From Acidobacteriota bacterium (GTDB taxonomy: Bacteria > Acidobacteriota > Terriglobia > Terriglobales > Acidobacteriaceae), in contig JAJXXG010000675.1 in NCBI GenBank assembly GCA_021781255.1, positions 1-7,040 of the forward strand: a stretch of DNA of 7,040 nucleotides, in the 5' to 3' direction. The position numbers and the translations under genes are program-made. Every line of letters starts with the position of its first letter. Within the stretch, counting starts at the first letter, position 1. A model generated the notes under the pieces. That model did no database searches. It was not told the DNA's origin and worked only from the letters and a program-made list of their open reading frames with translations. Shown here piece by piece: positions 1-5,219 of this stretch.

Positions 1-338
1 TCATAAACCGTCGCCCCGTCCAGAACCTGGAAGATGTGGTCGCGATGCTCGTGCCACTCGAACTCGGCCGCGGATTTCTCTTTTTCCGTCGTCAGCACCA
101 CGGTCACGGTCTTTTCCTGGACGAGATTGTTATTGCCAGAATGCGCGGCAAGAGCCTGAATGTCGGCGGCGATCTCAGCGGACTTGAACAGCTTGAAGTT
201 GGCGGTCGGCGCGCCGGAGGATTGGGCTGCGGCGGCGGCGGTAAACAGCGACGCGTTGGCCAGAGTGAGGCCGGCGGCTGCGGCTGCAGGCGCGGCGTGG
301 AGGAATTTGCGGCGGGCGGGGTTCAGTGGATCACGCAT
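1..338 (-). CDS. Tat-signal cupin-domain protein (C-terminus beyond the window)
   Basis: The first 112 residues are visible; the gene leaves the window at its left edge. The N-terminus reads MRDPLNPARRKFLHAAP, a twin-arginine motif (RRKFL) followed by an Ala-rich hydrophobic stretch to about residue 40, so export through the Tat system is likely. After a linker, residues about 97-109 (HEHRDHIFQVLDG) match cupin motif 1 (HxH...G), where the usual metal-binding Glu position appears to be His. I infer a periplasmic, probably metal-binding, small cupin; its substrate cannot be told. The ATG is supported by a GGAG Shine-Dalgarno at 345-348, six bases upstream. The 144-base gap back to the hydrolase stop holds a possible -10 element (TAAAAT, minus strand, 377-382) without a convincing -35, so the gene may have its own promoter or be read through from upstream. 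Confidence 0.75.
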   Translation of the reverse strand, partial: MRDPLNPARRKFLHAAPAAAAAGLTLANASLFTAAAAAQSSGAPTANFKLFKSAEIAADIQALAAHSGNNNLVQEKTVTVVLTTEKEKSAAEFEWHEHRDHIFQVLDGATVY

Positions 339-482
339 TGACGGCTCCGGAAGAAACGAAATTCTCTTCGTGGCCGATTTTAACAGCGGCGCGCAACTCC
401 GGGATGGAAGCCGCAGCGCCTTTTGCGCGGTGCGGGCGCTCCGAGCCAGAGGCTACCGCCGTTCGCGCGGGTTCCGTTGCGC

Positions 483-1316
483 TTACAGCTCGAACTGCCG
501 CAGCCACGGCGCCATCAATGCGGCGACCTTGCGCGGCTGCTCGCAGGCAGCAAAGTGGCCGGCGCCGCCAAGCACGTGCATCTCGCAGCCGCCCGGCGCC
601 GCACGGAAAGCTTCCATCTCCCCGGGAGTGGCCGTGGCGTCTTCGGCGCCGGCAACGGCGAGAATCGGCACGCGGATCGACGCTACGGTGGGAACCGAAT
701 CGGGGCGCGTGGCCAGGCCCGCCTGCACCGCTACCACGGCCTCCGGCGTGAGCGTCATGCGCGCGCGCACCTCGGCCACCATCTCCGGGCGCTCGCGCCG
801 TGACGTTTCGCCAAGGAGGCTCTGCGCCATACCGTCAAAGAGCGCGGTCACGCCCTCGGTCCGCGCCCGCTGGATGGTTTCGGCACGGCGGTGCTGATTT
901 GCCGGCGCATCCGCCTGGGGTTTGGAACAGACAAAAACCAGACCGGTCATCCGCTCGGGCGCACGCCGCCAGAGCTCCAGCAGCACATAACCGCCGATGG
1001 AGCAGCCGGCAAATACCGCTTTTTGCAGCGCAAGTTTATCGAGCAGCGCGAGCACGTCGGAGGCCAGTTGCTCCATGGTCAGGACGGGGGCATCGGGAAC
1101 CAGGCTAAAGCCGCCCACCGGCAGCCCGTTGCCCAGTTCGGAGACGCCATGGCCGCGCAGATCGGGCACGACCGCGCGAATTCCGGCGAGTTCCCTGGCC
1201 AGCGGACGCCAATACTCGCGATCAAGAGGTGTGGGATGCAGAAATACAACCGCGGGGCCGCTTCCTGCGTCGGTAAATCCAAGGCCTGAACCGTCAACCG
1301 ATGAGACGCCGTTCAT
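483..1316 (-). CDS. Alpha/beta-fold hydrolase
   Basis: A 277-residue single-domain alpha/beta hydrolase, the usual size for the family, with no signal peptide and so presumably cytoplasmic. The visible landmarks are the oxyanion-hole strand VVFLHPTP (23-30), the PDLRGHG loop (51-57), the nucleophile elbow GCSIGG with Ser106, the acid loop AGAEDA with Asp226, and His254 in GGAGHF. The full Ser-Asp-His triad is therefore present. It resembles the esterase/enol-lactonase/haloperoxidase-like branch, but the substrate cannot be assigned from sequence alone. The start at 1316 is chosen because its ATG overlaps the TGA of the upstream PspC-domain gene (ATGA), which is typical of translational coupling. 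Frame-compatible Met codons further upstream would lie inside that gene. No independent promoter or clear downstream terminator was seen. Confidence 0.9.
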   Translation of the reverse strand: MNGVSSVDGSGLGFTDAGSGPAVVFLHPTPLDREYWRPLARELAGIRAVVPDLRGHGVSELGNGLPVGGFSLVPDAPVLTMEQLASDVLALLDKLALQKAVFAGCSIGGYVLLELWRRAPERMTGLVFVCSKPQADAPANQHRRAETIQRARTEGVTALFDGMAQSLLGETSRRERPEMVAEVRARMTLTPEAVVAVQAGLATRPDSVPTVASIRVPILAVAGAEDATATPGEMEAFRAAPGGCEMHVLGGAGHFAACEQPRKVAALMAPWLRQFEL

Positions 1317-1630
1317 ACAGTTGGAGGATACGCCCCCGGCACGGGAGGTGTCTCCTCGGGAATTCCAATCCACAGGGCCAGATAGGCAACGCCGATCAGC
1401 CCGCTGGAAAAGAGCAGGGCGATGACGGACAGGATGCGGACCAGGGCAACATCCCATCCGTTGGCCTGGGCCAGCGCAAGGCACACGCCGGCGACCTGGC
1501 GGCCGGCGCGGGGCCGGATCAGCGTGCGGCCGGGCATAGGCTGCGCCGCGGGAATCACCGTACCGCAGGCTGAGCAGAAATGCGCGCTTGCTGGAAGCTG
1601 CGATCCACAGTGCTGACAGAAAACGTTCAT
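1313..1630 (-). CDS. Zinc-ribbon PspC-domain membrane protein
   Basis: A 105-residue protein in two parts. Residues 4-23 form a compact zinc ribbon with Cys5-x2-Cys8 and Cys19-x2-Cys22. Residues about 34-93 match the PspC domain: a basic stretch, the AGVCLALA motif, VALVRILSV, one hydrophobic segment (about 64-90) and a terminal WIGIPEE. The tail is Pro-rich. PspC domains are known from phage-shock and envelope-stress membrane proteins. A zinc-ribbon/PspC fusion is a common stand-alone format whose exact role is poorly defined, so function here is only inferred as inner-membrane and stress-related. The start at 1630 is preferred over a Met 19 codons upstream because it has a GGGAGGA Shine-Dalgarno just 5' of it and gives a clean zinc ribbon at the N-terminus. 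It is coupled to the alpha/beta hydrolase by an ATGA overlap. Confidence 0.88.
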   Translation of the reverse strand: MNVFCQHCGSQLPASAHFCSACGTVIPAAQPMPGRTLIRPRAGRQVAGVCLALAQANGWDVALVRILSVIALLFSSGLIGVAYLALWIGIPEETPPVPGAYPPTV

Positions 1631-1642
1631 CGCCGGTCCTCC

Positions 1643-1665
1643 CGGATGAAGCTCGAACTCATCCG
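1643..1665. repeat. Inverted repeat in front of the PspC gene
   Basis: CGGATGA (1643-1649) and TCATCCG (1659-1665) are perfect 7-base inverted copies separated by nine bases. On the minus strand the second arm abuts the GGGAGGA ribosome binding site of the PspC gene. It could be an mRNA hairpin affecting translation or a DNA operator beside the candidate promoter. The repeat is seen directly; its function is inferred. Confidence 0.35.
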
Positions 1666-1667
1666 AG

Positions 1668-1695
1668 GATACGAGATTCGCGGGCATCTGGTTCC
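1668..1695 (-). promoter_or_regulatory. Possible ECF-type promoter for the PspC-hydrolase pair
   Basis: Read on the minus strand, GGAACC (1695-1690) is followed after 16 bases by CGTATC (1673-1668). This resembles extracytoplasmic-function sigma promoters (GGAAC-type -35, CGT-type -10), which would suit an envelope-stress PspC gene. No convincing TTGACA/TATAAT pair was found in the same 137-base gap. Short motifs like this arise by chance, so confidence is low. Confidence 0.28.
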
Positions 1696-1767
1696 ACAGG
1701 CAACCCGGCGCACGAAATCAAGAATGCGGCGACACCCAGACGCGGGTGAACCCAGGCACCGAGCCGC

Positions 1768-2985
1768 TCAGTTGCCCCGGTAGGGCGTGCGCAGGTATTT
1801 CCTGGCCTCGCCGGCGCGGGTGGTGGCAGGGCCGGCATCGATGGCCTCGCGGTAGTCCTGCAAAGCAAGCGGGCGCTGGCCTTCAAGGTCGCGGCACTCG
1901 CCGGCGTCCAGCAGCGTGCGGATCTTCAGCTCCGACCCGACACCCGGGGTCAGGGCCGCGTGCTCGTATGCCTGCGCCGCGTCAACATAACGACGCTGGC
2001 CGCGCAGAGCATCGCCCATGCCAAAGTAAGCCAGCTCCAGCTTGGATGAATCAAAATATCCGGGCCGCGCCGCGTCGGCGAGGAGCTGCCGGTAGGCATC
2101 CACCGCGCCCATGCCTTCGCCGGCGTCCTTGCGCAGGTTGGCCTCTTCCAGCCAGAAAAGAAAGTCGCGCGGATACTCGCTTTTGAGCTGGCGCACCACC
2201 TGGATGGCTTCGTTGTACCTGCCCTCGCGGCGCAGGAACAGCGCGATCACCGTGCGCGCTTCCACGCTGGTGAGCACGCCGCGGCGGCCGGCATCGTTGA
2301 GCATGGCGAGACCGGTGGTCTTTGATCCGGTGATGCCGGCAAAACCAATCATCAGCTTGAAAGGCCAGGGAAGCGCGCCGACAACATACTGATAAACGCC
2401 CGTAATCAGCTTCGCATCCACATAGTCGGGGTCGATCTCGAGCGCCCGCGCGGCATCGTCCTTGGCTTTGGTGGCGGTGTGGAAGCCGGCGGAAAATGAG
2501 CGCTCCACCATGGCTACATAGGAGGTACGCAGACTACGCACCCACGCGCGGGCAAAAAGCGCGTCCACGTCGTCAGGGTTTTTGCTCAGCCGCCAGTCCG
2601 CCTCGCGCACCGCTTCGTCACACAAGGCAAAGATCTGACTGCGCTTCCGGGGATCCTCATCGGTGGCGTGATGGCCGGTGAGGAAGCCGTCGTTGGCATA
2701 GAACGTTGTGTCCAGCAGGTCCAGCCGGTAAAGCTCCTGAAAAATCAGGGCATTCACCAGATAGGCCGTGGCCTGCGGGTCGCCGGGATGCTCGGTGCGA
2801 AACTGTTCGAAGCGCGACACCGCCGCCGGAAAATCGAGGTCATAAAAACGAGCGTAGGCCGCCCGCACCTGAGGATCGTAGTTCATCGGATTGGTATGCA
2901 CGGGCCCGGCTGCCGCCTGCAAAGACCCAGCAAACGCTACGATTGCGGCGAACCATATTCCCAAGGCTCTCTTTCCGGTATTCAA
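1768..2985 (-). CDS. Exported TPR-repeat protein with a TTG start
   Basis: A 405-residue protein. It begins with a Sec-type signal peptide: basic MNTGKR, a hydrophobic core of about residues 8-22, and a small-residue end SLQAAAG. The rest is helical and rich in tetratricopeptide-like pairs, for example around DLDFPAAVSRFEQF near residue 50, REGRYNEAIQVVRQL near 265, and RRYVDAAQAYEHA near 350. TPR arrays bind partner proteins; no catalytic motif is visible. I infer a periplasmic or outer-envelope scaffold, possibly a lipid-free secreted protein, since no lipobox Cys is seen. The TTG at 2985 is chosen because GAGGAG (2992-2997) lies six bases upstream and the signal peptide starts at once. An in-frame ATG at 3060 lacks a good binding site and would bury the signal sequence 25 residues deep. 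The gene is divergent from pyrF. Confidence 0.85.
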   Translation of the reverse strand: MNTGKRALGIWFAAIVAFAGSLQAAAGPVHTNPMNYDPQVRAAYARFYDLDFPAAVSRFEQFRTEHPGDPQATAYLVNALIFQELYRLDLLDTTFYANDGFLTGHHATDEDPRKRSQIFALCDEAVREADWRLSKNPDDVDALFARAWVRSLRTSYVAMVERSFSAGFHTATKAKDDAARALEIDPDYVDAKLITGVYQYVVGALPWPFKLMIGFAGITGSKTTGLAMLNDAGRRGVLTSVEARTVIALFLRREGRYNEAIQVVRQLKSEYPRDFLFWLEEANLRKDAGEGMGAVDAYRQLLADAARPGYFDSSKLELAYFGMGDALRGQRRYVDAAQAYEHAALTPGVGSELKIRTLLDAGECRDLEGQRPLALQDYREAIDAGPATTRAGEARKYLRTPYRGN

Positions 2986-2998
2986 AATACGCTCCTCA

Positions 2999-3010
2999 CT
3001 ACCATGGTAG
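2999..3010. repeat. 12-base perfect palindrome upstream of the TPR gene
   Basis: CTACCATGGTAG is its own reverse complement. It ends two bases upstream of the GAGGAG binding site of the TPR gene, in the 91-base divergent region shared with pyrF. A TTGCAC hexamer lies further upstream on the minus strand, but no good -10 partner was found. The palindrome could be an operator for a dimeric regulator. One 12-base palindrome is not strong evidence by itself. Confidence 0.3.
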
Positions 3011-3064
3011 CGGCTGCGCGCGTGCAAGGGCCGGCCGTGGACGTACCGGCACCCTCCCATCGAT

Positions 3065-3070
3065 TAGCAT
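3065..3070 (+). promoter_or_regulatory. pyrF: Possible -10 element for a leaderless pyrF transcript
   Basis: TAGCAT sits six bases before the pyrF ATG and matches four of six TATAAT positions, including the key TA and final T. No Shine-Dalgarno is visible between it and the ATG. If it is the real -10, transcription would begin at or next to the start codon, giving a leaderless mRNA. No matching -35 was found, so this is weak. Confidence 0.2.
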
Positions 3071-3076
3071 TGCAGT

Positions 3077-3853
3077 ATGCCGATCCCTGAACGCCTGAAA
3101 CCTGCGTTCGTTTCAACGCGCGCCGCAGAGCCTGACTGGACCGAAGAAGCACGCAAACGCCTGATCGTCGCACTCGATGTGCCGGATGCGCGGTCTGCGG
3201 AAGCGACGGCTGACCGTCTGGCAGGCGTCTGCAAGTGGTTCAAAGTGGGCCTGGAGCTGTTCAGCGCGGCAGGCCCGGATGTGGTTCAGGCGCTGGCTTC
3301 GCGTGGGCATTCGGTGTTCCTCGATCTCAAGTTCCACGATATTCCCAACACCGTCGCGGGCGCAGTGCGCTCTGCGGCGCGGCTGGGAGCGCGCATGATG
3401 ACAGTGCACGCCGCCGGAGGACCGGCCATGCTGACCGCGGCCCGCACGGCAATTGCGGGCCTGCATGATGCGCCGGAGCTGCTGGCCGTGACTGTGCTCA
3501 CCAGCATGGACGCCGCGCAACTGGCCGCGGCCGGCGTGCAACGCACCCCGGCCGAGCAGGTGTCGCTGCTGGCCCGCATGGGCTGCGAGGCAGGATTGCG
3601 GGGCTTCGTCTGCTCGCCACAGGAGGTGGCCGCGGTGCGCACGCTCACCGGGCCTGAGGGCGTTCTTGTGGTGCCGGGAATTCGCCCGGCAGGCTCCGAT
3701 GCCGGCGACCAGAAGCGCCTGGCCACCCCCTCCGCCGCGCTGCGTGATGGAGCCAGTTACCTGGTGGTCGGCCGTCCGATCACCCAGGCCGCCGATCCTG
3801 TTGGAGCCGCAGACGCGATTGTCGCGGAGATGGCTGCGGCCCTTGCGGTGTAA
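3077..3853 (+). CDS. pyrF: Orotidine 5'-phosphate decarboxylase
   Basis: A 258-residue cytoplasmic enzyme that decarboxylates OMP to UMP, the last step of de novo pyrimidine synthesis. It carries the family's signature DLKFHDIPNTV at 83-93. The catalytic charge network is complete: Lys56 in FKVGLELF, then Asp83, Lys85 and Asp88. VVPGIRP (198-204) and YLVVGRPIT (228-236, with Arg233) supply the phosphate-binding loops. The spacing fits the shorter, E. coli-like class of OMP decarboxylases. The N-terminus has about 27 residues before the first beta strand (RLIVALDVPDA), somewhat long. No in-frame alternative start lies between the ATG at 3077 and that strand, so the start stands although it lacks a recognisable ribosome binding site. 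The gene is alone, divergent from the TPR gene, and ends at a strong bidirectional terminator. No other pyr gene is in the window. Confidence 0.97.
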   Translation: MPIPERLKPAFVSTRAAEPDWTEEARKRLIVALDVPDARSAEATADRLAGVCKWFKVGLELFSAAGPDVVQALASRGHSVFLDLKFHDIPNTVAGAVRSAARLGARMMTVHAAGGPAMLTAARTAIAGLHDAPELLAVTVLTSMDAAQLAAAGVQRTPAEQVSLLARMGCEAGLRGFVCSPQEVAAVRTLTGPEGVLVVPGIRPAGSDAGDQKRLATPSAALRDGASYLVVGRPITQAADPVGAADAIVAEMAAALAV

Positions 3854-3960
3854 TGGCATGCGTCCGCCGGCCACTGGACCGCGGTTCGGGCAACGCGGCC
3901 AGCCGGAACCAAAATAAGCGCCTGAAAAACAATGCGCCGGCCACTCTGTGCGGCACGTGA

Positions 3961-3988
3961 AAAAGCCCGGCGGGATGGCCGGGCTTTT
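3961..3988. terminator. Bidirectional intrinsic terminator between convergent genes
   Basis: AAAAGCCCGGC (3961-3971) and GCCGGGCTTTT (3978-3988) form a perfect 11-base-pair stem around a six-base loop. The A-tract and T-tract at the ends make it a terminator in both directions. It lies between pyrF (plus, ending at 3853) and the small zinc-ribbon gene (minus, ending at 4012), so it can serve both. The rest of the 158-base gap shows nothing else. Confidence 0.9.
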
Positions 3989-4011
3989 CGTATTCGCAGC
4001 TCAAGCTGAGC

Positions 4012-4191
4012 TTAGAGTTTTTCGTAGAAGTCGCACGCAGAGCACGAGATATAAACTCCTCCCGGCACGCCGCGCTCGCGGTCCTTGACGCGCTTGACGA
4101 TGCGCGTGGGTTTCGAGCACTTGGGGCAGTCTGTGGACTTCGTCGTGTCCATCATCTTCTTGCGGTCGCCGGTCTTGGCAATTTTGGCCAT
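4012..4191 (-). CDS. Small zinc-ribbon protein, function unknown
   Basis: A 59-residue, strongly basic protein. The first 20 residues are Lys-rich (AKIAKTGDRKK), followed by a zinc ribbon made of CPKC (Cys22, Cys25) and CSAC (Cys50, Cys53) separated by 24 residues rich in Lys and Arg. The ending DFYEKL is acidic and aromatic. The layout recalls short treble-clef or zinc-ribbon proteins that bind nucleic acid, but I do not recognise a named family and assign no function. An AAGGAG lies about 12 bases before this ATG, rather far; a Met 21 codons upstream (4254) would start before that site and adds only low-complexity sequence, so 4191 is preferred. The gene converges on pyrF and shares its terminator. 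The coding frame is believable because both CxxC knuckles are intact and spaced sensibly. Confidence 0.75.
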   Translation of the reverse strand: MAKIAKTGDRKKMMDTTKSTDCPKCSKPTRIVKRVKDRERGVPGGVYISCSACDFYEKL

Positions 4192-4459
4192 GGTCGGGTG
4201 TTTCTCCTTTTGGGATTGTCTCTGCTCACGTCCACCGGTGGAGGACGGCTTCAACGGCGCGGTGCTGGCTCGACTCCGGGCGCGGTGAACTGCGCGGAGC
4301 CGGCATGACTCGCTGTTATCAGTCTATACGAGATGCATTGCGCACCGGCTGCTCTTTTGCGAATCCGCCAAGGCAATCTCATGGGCAGCCGAGTTGAACC
4401 GGAGTCGGCACTTCCGCAAGGGATTTGTCATGACATGAAGTTCTTTGCAGGGGGATTTC

Positions 4460-4558
4460 ATGGCGAGCGAAGCGATTCTGAAGCCGTTTCGTTTGTATGG
4501 GAGGGTGTTGAAGATCCGCGTAACGGCAATGCCGCGCTGCATGAATTTCACGAGCTGA
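4460..4558 (+). CDS. Candidate 32-residue small ORF, unproven
   Basis: ATG at 4460 is preceded by AGGGGGA (4449-4455), four bases upstream, a good ribosome binding site. The product starts MASEAILKPFRLYGRVLKIR and ends at a TGA; it is basic and could form an amphipathic helix. No promoter and no homologous family can be named, and longer frames overlap it. It is listed only because binding site, start and composition agree in an otherwise empty region. Confidence 0.15.
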   Translation: MASEAILKPFRLYGRVLKIRVTAMPRCMNFTS

Positions 4559-4817
4559 GGGTGATGGCTTGAAGGCTCCCTTGCGTGGCAAGTGCAAATG
4601 CGCGGGTTGCTGACCACTTCCTCGACGAGCTATTGGAGATGTTTTGAAATGCGCTTGCCTTGCCGGGCAGGCATCGGCTGTCGCTTTGCGCGGCTTCTTG
4701 ATGCTACCCTGTTGGTATTGTGATGTTTTCGTGCTCACGTCTCTCACCTGCTGCGTGCGCCTGGGTTATCGGCTACGAGTCGATTTTGGCGGTGTGAGGA
4801 ACGGTGAGGGGAAAGTT

Positions 4818-4845
4818 TTGTCAATGTCTGCAAGCTTCTCATTCT
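4818..4845 (+). promoter_or_regulatory. Possible promoter of the tRNA-Arg gene
   Basis: TTGTCA (4818-4823) matches the -35 consensus at five of six positions. Sixteen bases later comes CATTCT (4840-4845), a weak -10 with three matches. Transcription would start very close to the first base of the tRNA. The position suits a tRNA promoter, but the -10 is poor. Confidence 0.3.
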
Positions 4846-4851
4846 AAAAGT

Positions 4852-4928
4852 GGCCCCGTAGCTCAGGTGGATAGAGCAGCAGTTTCCTAAACTGCGTGTC
4901 GGAAGTTCGAATCTTCCCGGGGTCACCA
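4852..4928 (+). tRNA. tRNA-Arg with anticodon CCU
   Basis: A complete 77-base cloverleaf. The acceptor GGCCCCG (4852-4858) pairs with CGGGGTC (4918-4924) with one G-U. The D stem is GCTC/GAGC, the anticodon stem GCAGT/ACTGC (4879-4883, 4891-4895), and the T stem GGAAG/CTTCC around TTCGAAT. The seven-base anticodon loop TTCCTAA places CCT at 4886-4888, so it reads AGG arginine codons. The discriminator A is followed by an encoded CCA (4926-4928). A run of six T at 4931-4936 follows directly. AGG is normally a rare codon in GC-rich genomes, so this is likely a minor tRNA. No integrase or duplicated tRNA end is seen nearby. Confidence 0.97.
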
Positions 4929-5013
4929 CCTTTTTTATGCTATTCAGACCTCGCCATCCATCGCACCCTCCGCGTTTTTGCACGGTCGGCTTGACGACAC
5001 GGCTACATCGGGT

Positions 5014-5042
5014 TTGCAATTCGGAGCGATTCAGTCTATATT
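5014..5042 (+). promoter_or_regulatory. Housekeeping-type promoter of the reductase operon
   Basis: TTGCAA (5014-5019) and TATATT (5037-5042) are separated by exactly 17 bases; the -10 matches the consensus at five of six positions. The expected start, about seven bases after the -10, falls at A5049, which is the A of the ATG of the cysteine-rich leader ORF. The leader would thus be translated from a leaderless end, and the reductase mRNA would have a 5' region of about 170 bases. This is the best-looking promoter in the window. Confidence 0.65.
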
Positions 5043-5048
5043 ATGTGC

Positions 5049-5117
5049 ATGGACATGAAGGCCTGTTGTCGGTGCTGTACGCGTGCTGTGCGCGTGGCAC
5101 TGGCAGTGTCGGTCTGA
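5049..5117 (+). CDS. Cysteine-rich leader peptide (predicted attenuator ORF)
   Basis: A 22-codon ORF between the promoter and the reductase. It begins MDMKACCRCCTRAV and ends with a hydrophobic ALAVSV and TGA. Four of its first ten residues are Cys (codons TGT TGT CGG TGC TGT, 5064-5078). There is no Shine-Dalgarno, but the predicted transcription start coincides with the ATG, so leaderless initiation is expected. An in-frame ATG at 5055 is an alternative; one at 5043 lies between the -10 and the start site and should not be transcribed. The product itself probably has no function. Ribosome stalling on Cys codons when charged tRNA-Cys is scarce would be the signal. Leaderless polycysteine ORFs acting as cysteine-responsive attenuators are known from mycobacteria; assigning that role here rests on architecture and on the sulfur-linked downstream gene. 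Confidence 0.7.
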   Translation: MDMKACCRCCTRAVRVALAVSV

Positions 5118-5157
5118 GTCCAGAGATCTTAGTCCGGCTTCCCGATGCCCGCGACAG
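5086..5157 (+). promoter_or_regulatory. Predicted antiterminator pairing in the leader RNA
   Basis: CTGTGCGCGTGGCA (5086-5099), just after the Cys codons, can pair with TGCCCGCGACAG (5146-5157), the 5' arm of the downstream hairpin. By hand I count 12 base pairs with two single-base bulges (G5090, U5095). This structure and the terminator hairpin exclude each other. A ribosome stalled at codons 6-10 would leave 5086-5099 free to form it. A competing local hairpin (5096-5101 with 5105-5110) overlaps its 3' end. No folding energy was calculated. Confidence 0.5.
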
Positions 5158-5186
5158 CTTTAAGCTGACGCGGGCATTCCATTTTT
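5145..5186 (+). terminator. Attenuator hairpin upstream of the siroheme reductase
   Basis: ATGCCCGCG (5145-5153) pairs with CGCGGGCAT (5169-5177). After an A/A mismatch the stem continues as CAGCT/AGCTG (5155-5159, 5163-5167) around a TTA loop, making a 33-base near-perfect palindrome. TTCCATTTTT follows. The T-run starts four bases after the stem, less tight than a textbook terminator, so partial readthrough is expected. It lies 42 bases before the reductase ATG and after the leader ORF. Termination here would switch the operon off; the alternative pairing of the 5' arm would switch it on. It could also be a DNA operator because it is palindromic. Confidence 0.65.
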
Positions 5187-5219
5187 GCAGCAAAAACATT
5201 TTACGGATAAAGGAAAACG

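Larger units (their letters stand above)
4192..4851. other. Long stretch without a confident gene
   Basis: These 660 bases separate the zinc-ribbon gene from the tRNA. Base composition appears less GC-rich than in the flanking genes. Several open frames exist on both strands, but none gives a recognisable domain or a convincing start. It should hold the minus-strand gene's promoter (a TATAGA at 4323-4328 on that strand is possible, without a good -35) and the tRNA promoter near its right end. No known structured RNA, insertion sequence or repeat array was recognised. One 32-codon candidate is listed separately. Confidence 0.6.

Noticed and set aside
160..897. Long plus-strand frame across the cupin and hydrolase genes
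   Set aside because: Antisense shadow of two well-supported minus-strand genes; low-complexity Ala/Arg/Ser composition.
3113..3874. Long minus-strand frame of 253 residues opposite pyrF
   Set aside because: A shadow of a GC-rich coding gene; rich in His, Arg and Gly with no domain, while pyrF on the other strand is unmistakable.
4333..4572. 79-codon plus-strand frame in the gene-poor gap
   Set aside because: No ribosome binding site or domain, and it overlaps other equally plausible frames on both strands.
4656..4673. Small inverted repeat TGCCT...AGGCA in the gene-poor gap
   Set aside because: Only five base pairs with no T-run or nearby gene end; too short to call.
4644..4847. 67-codon plus-strand frame starting at TTG with a nearby GGAG and several Cys
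   Set aside because: It has no recognisable domain, runs across the probable tRNA promoter and ends just before the tRNA; composition looks like chance.
4852..4928. tRNA as an attachment site for a mobile element
   Set aside because: No integrase gene, no second copy of the tRNA 3' end and no mobile-element gene is visible in the window.
4744..5019. Minus-strand frame of 91 residues containing GRFELPTRSLGN and CSIHLSYGA
   Set aside because: This is the antisense translation of the tRNA-Arg gene. The FELPTR...IHLSYG pattern is a well-known false protein created by tRNA sequences.
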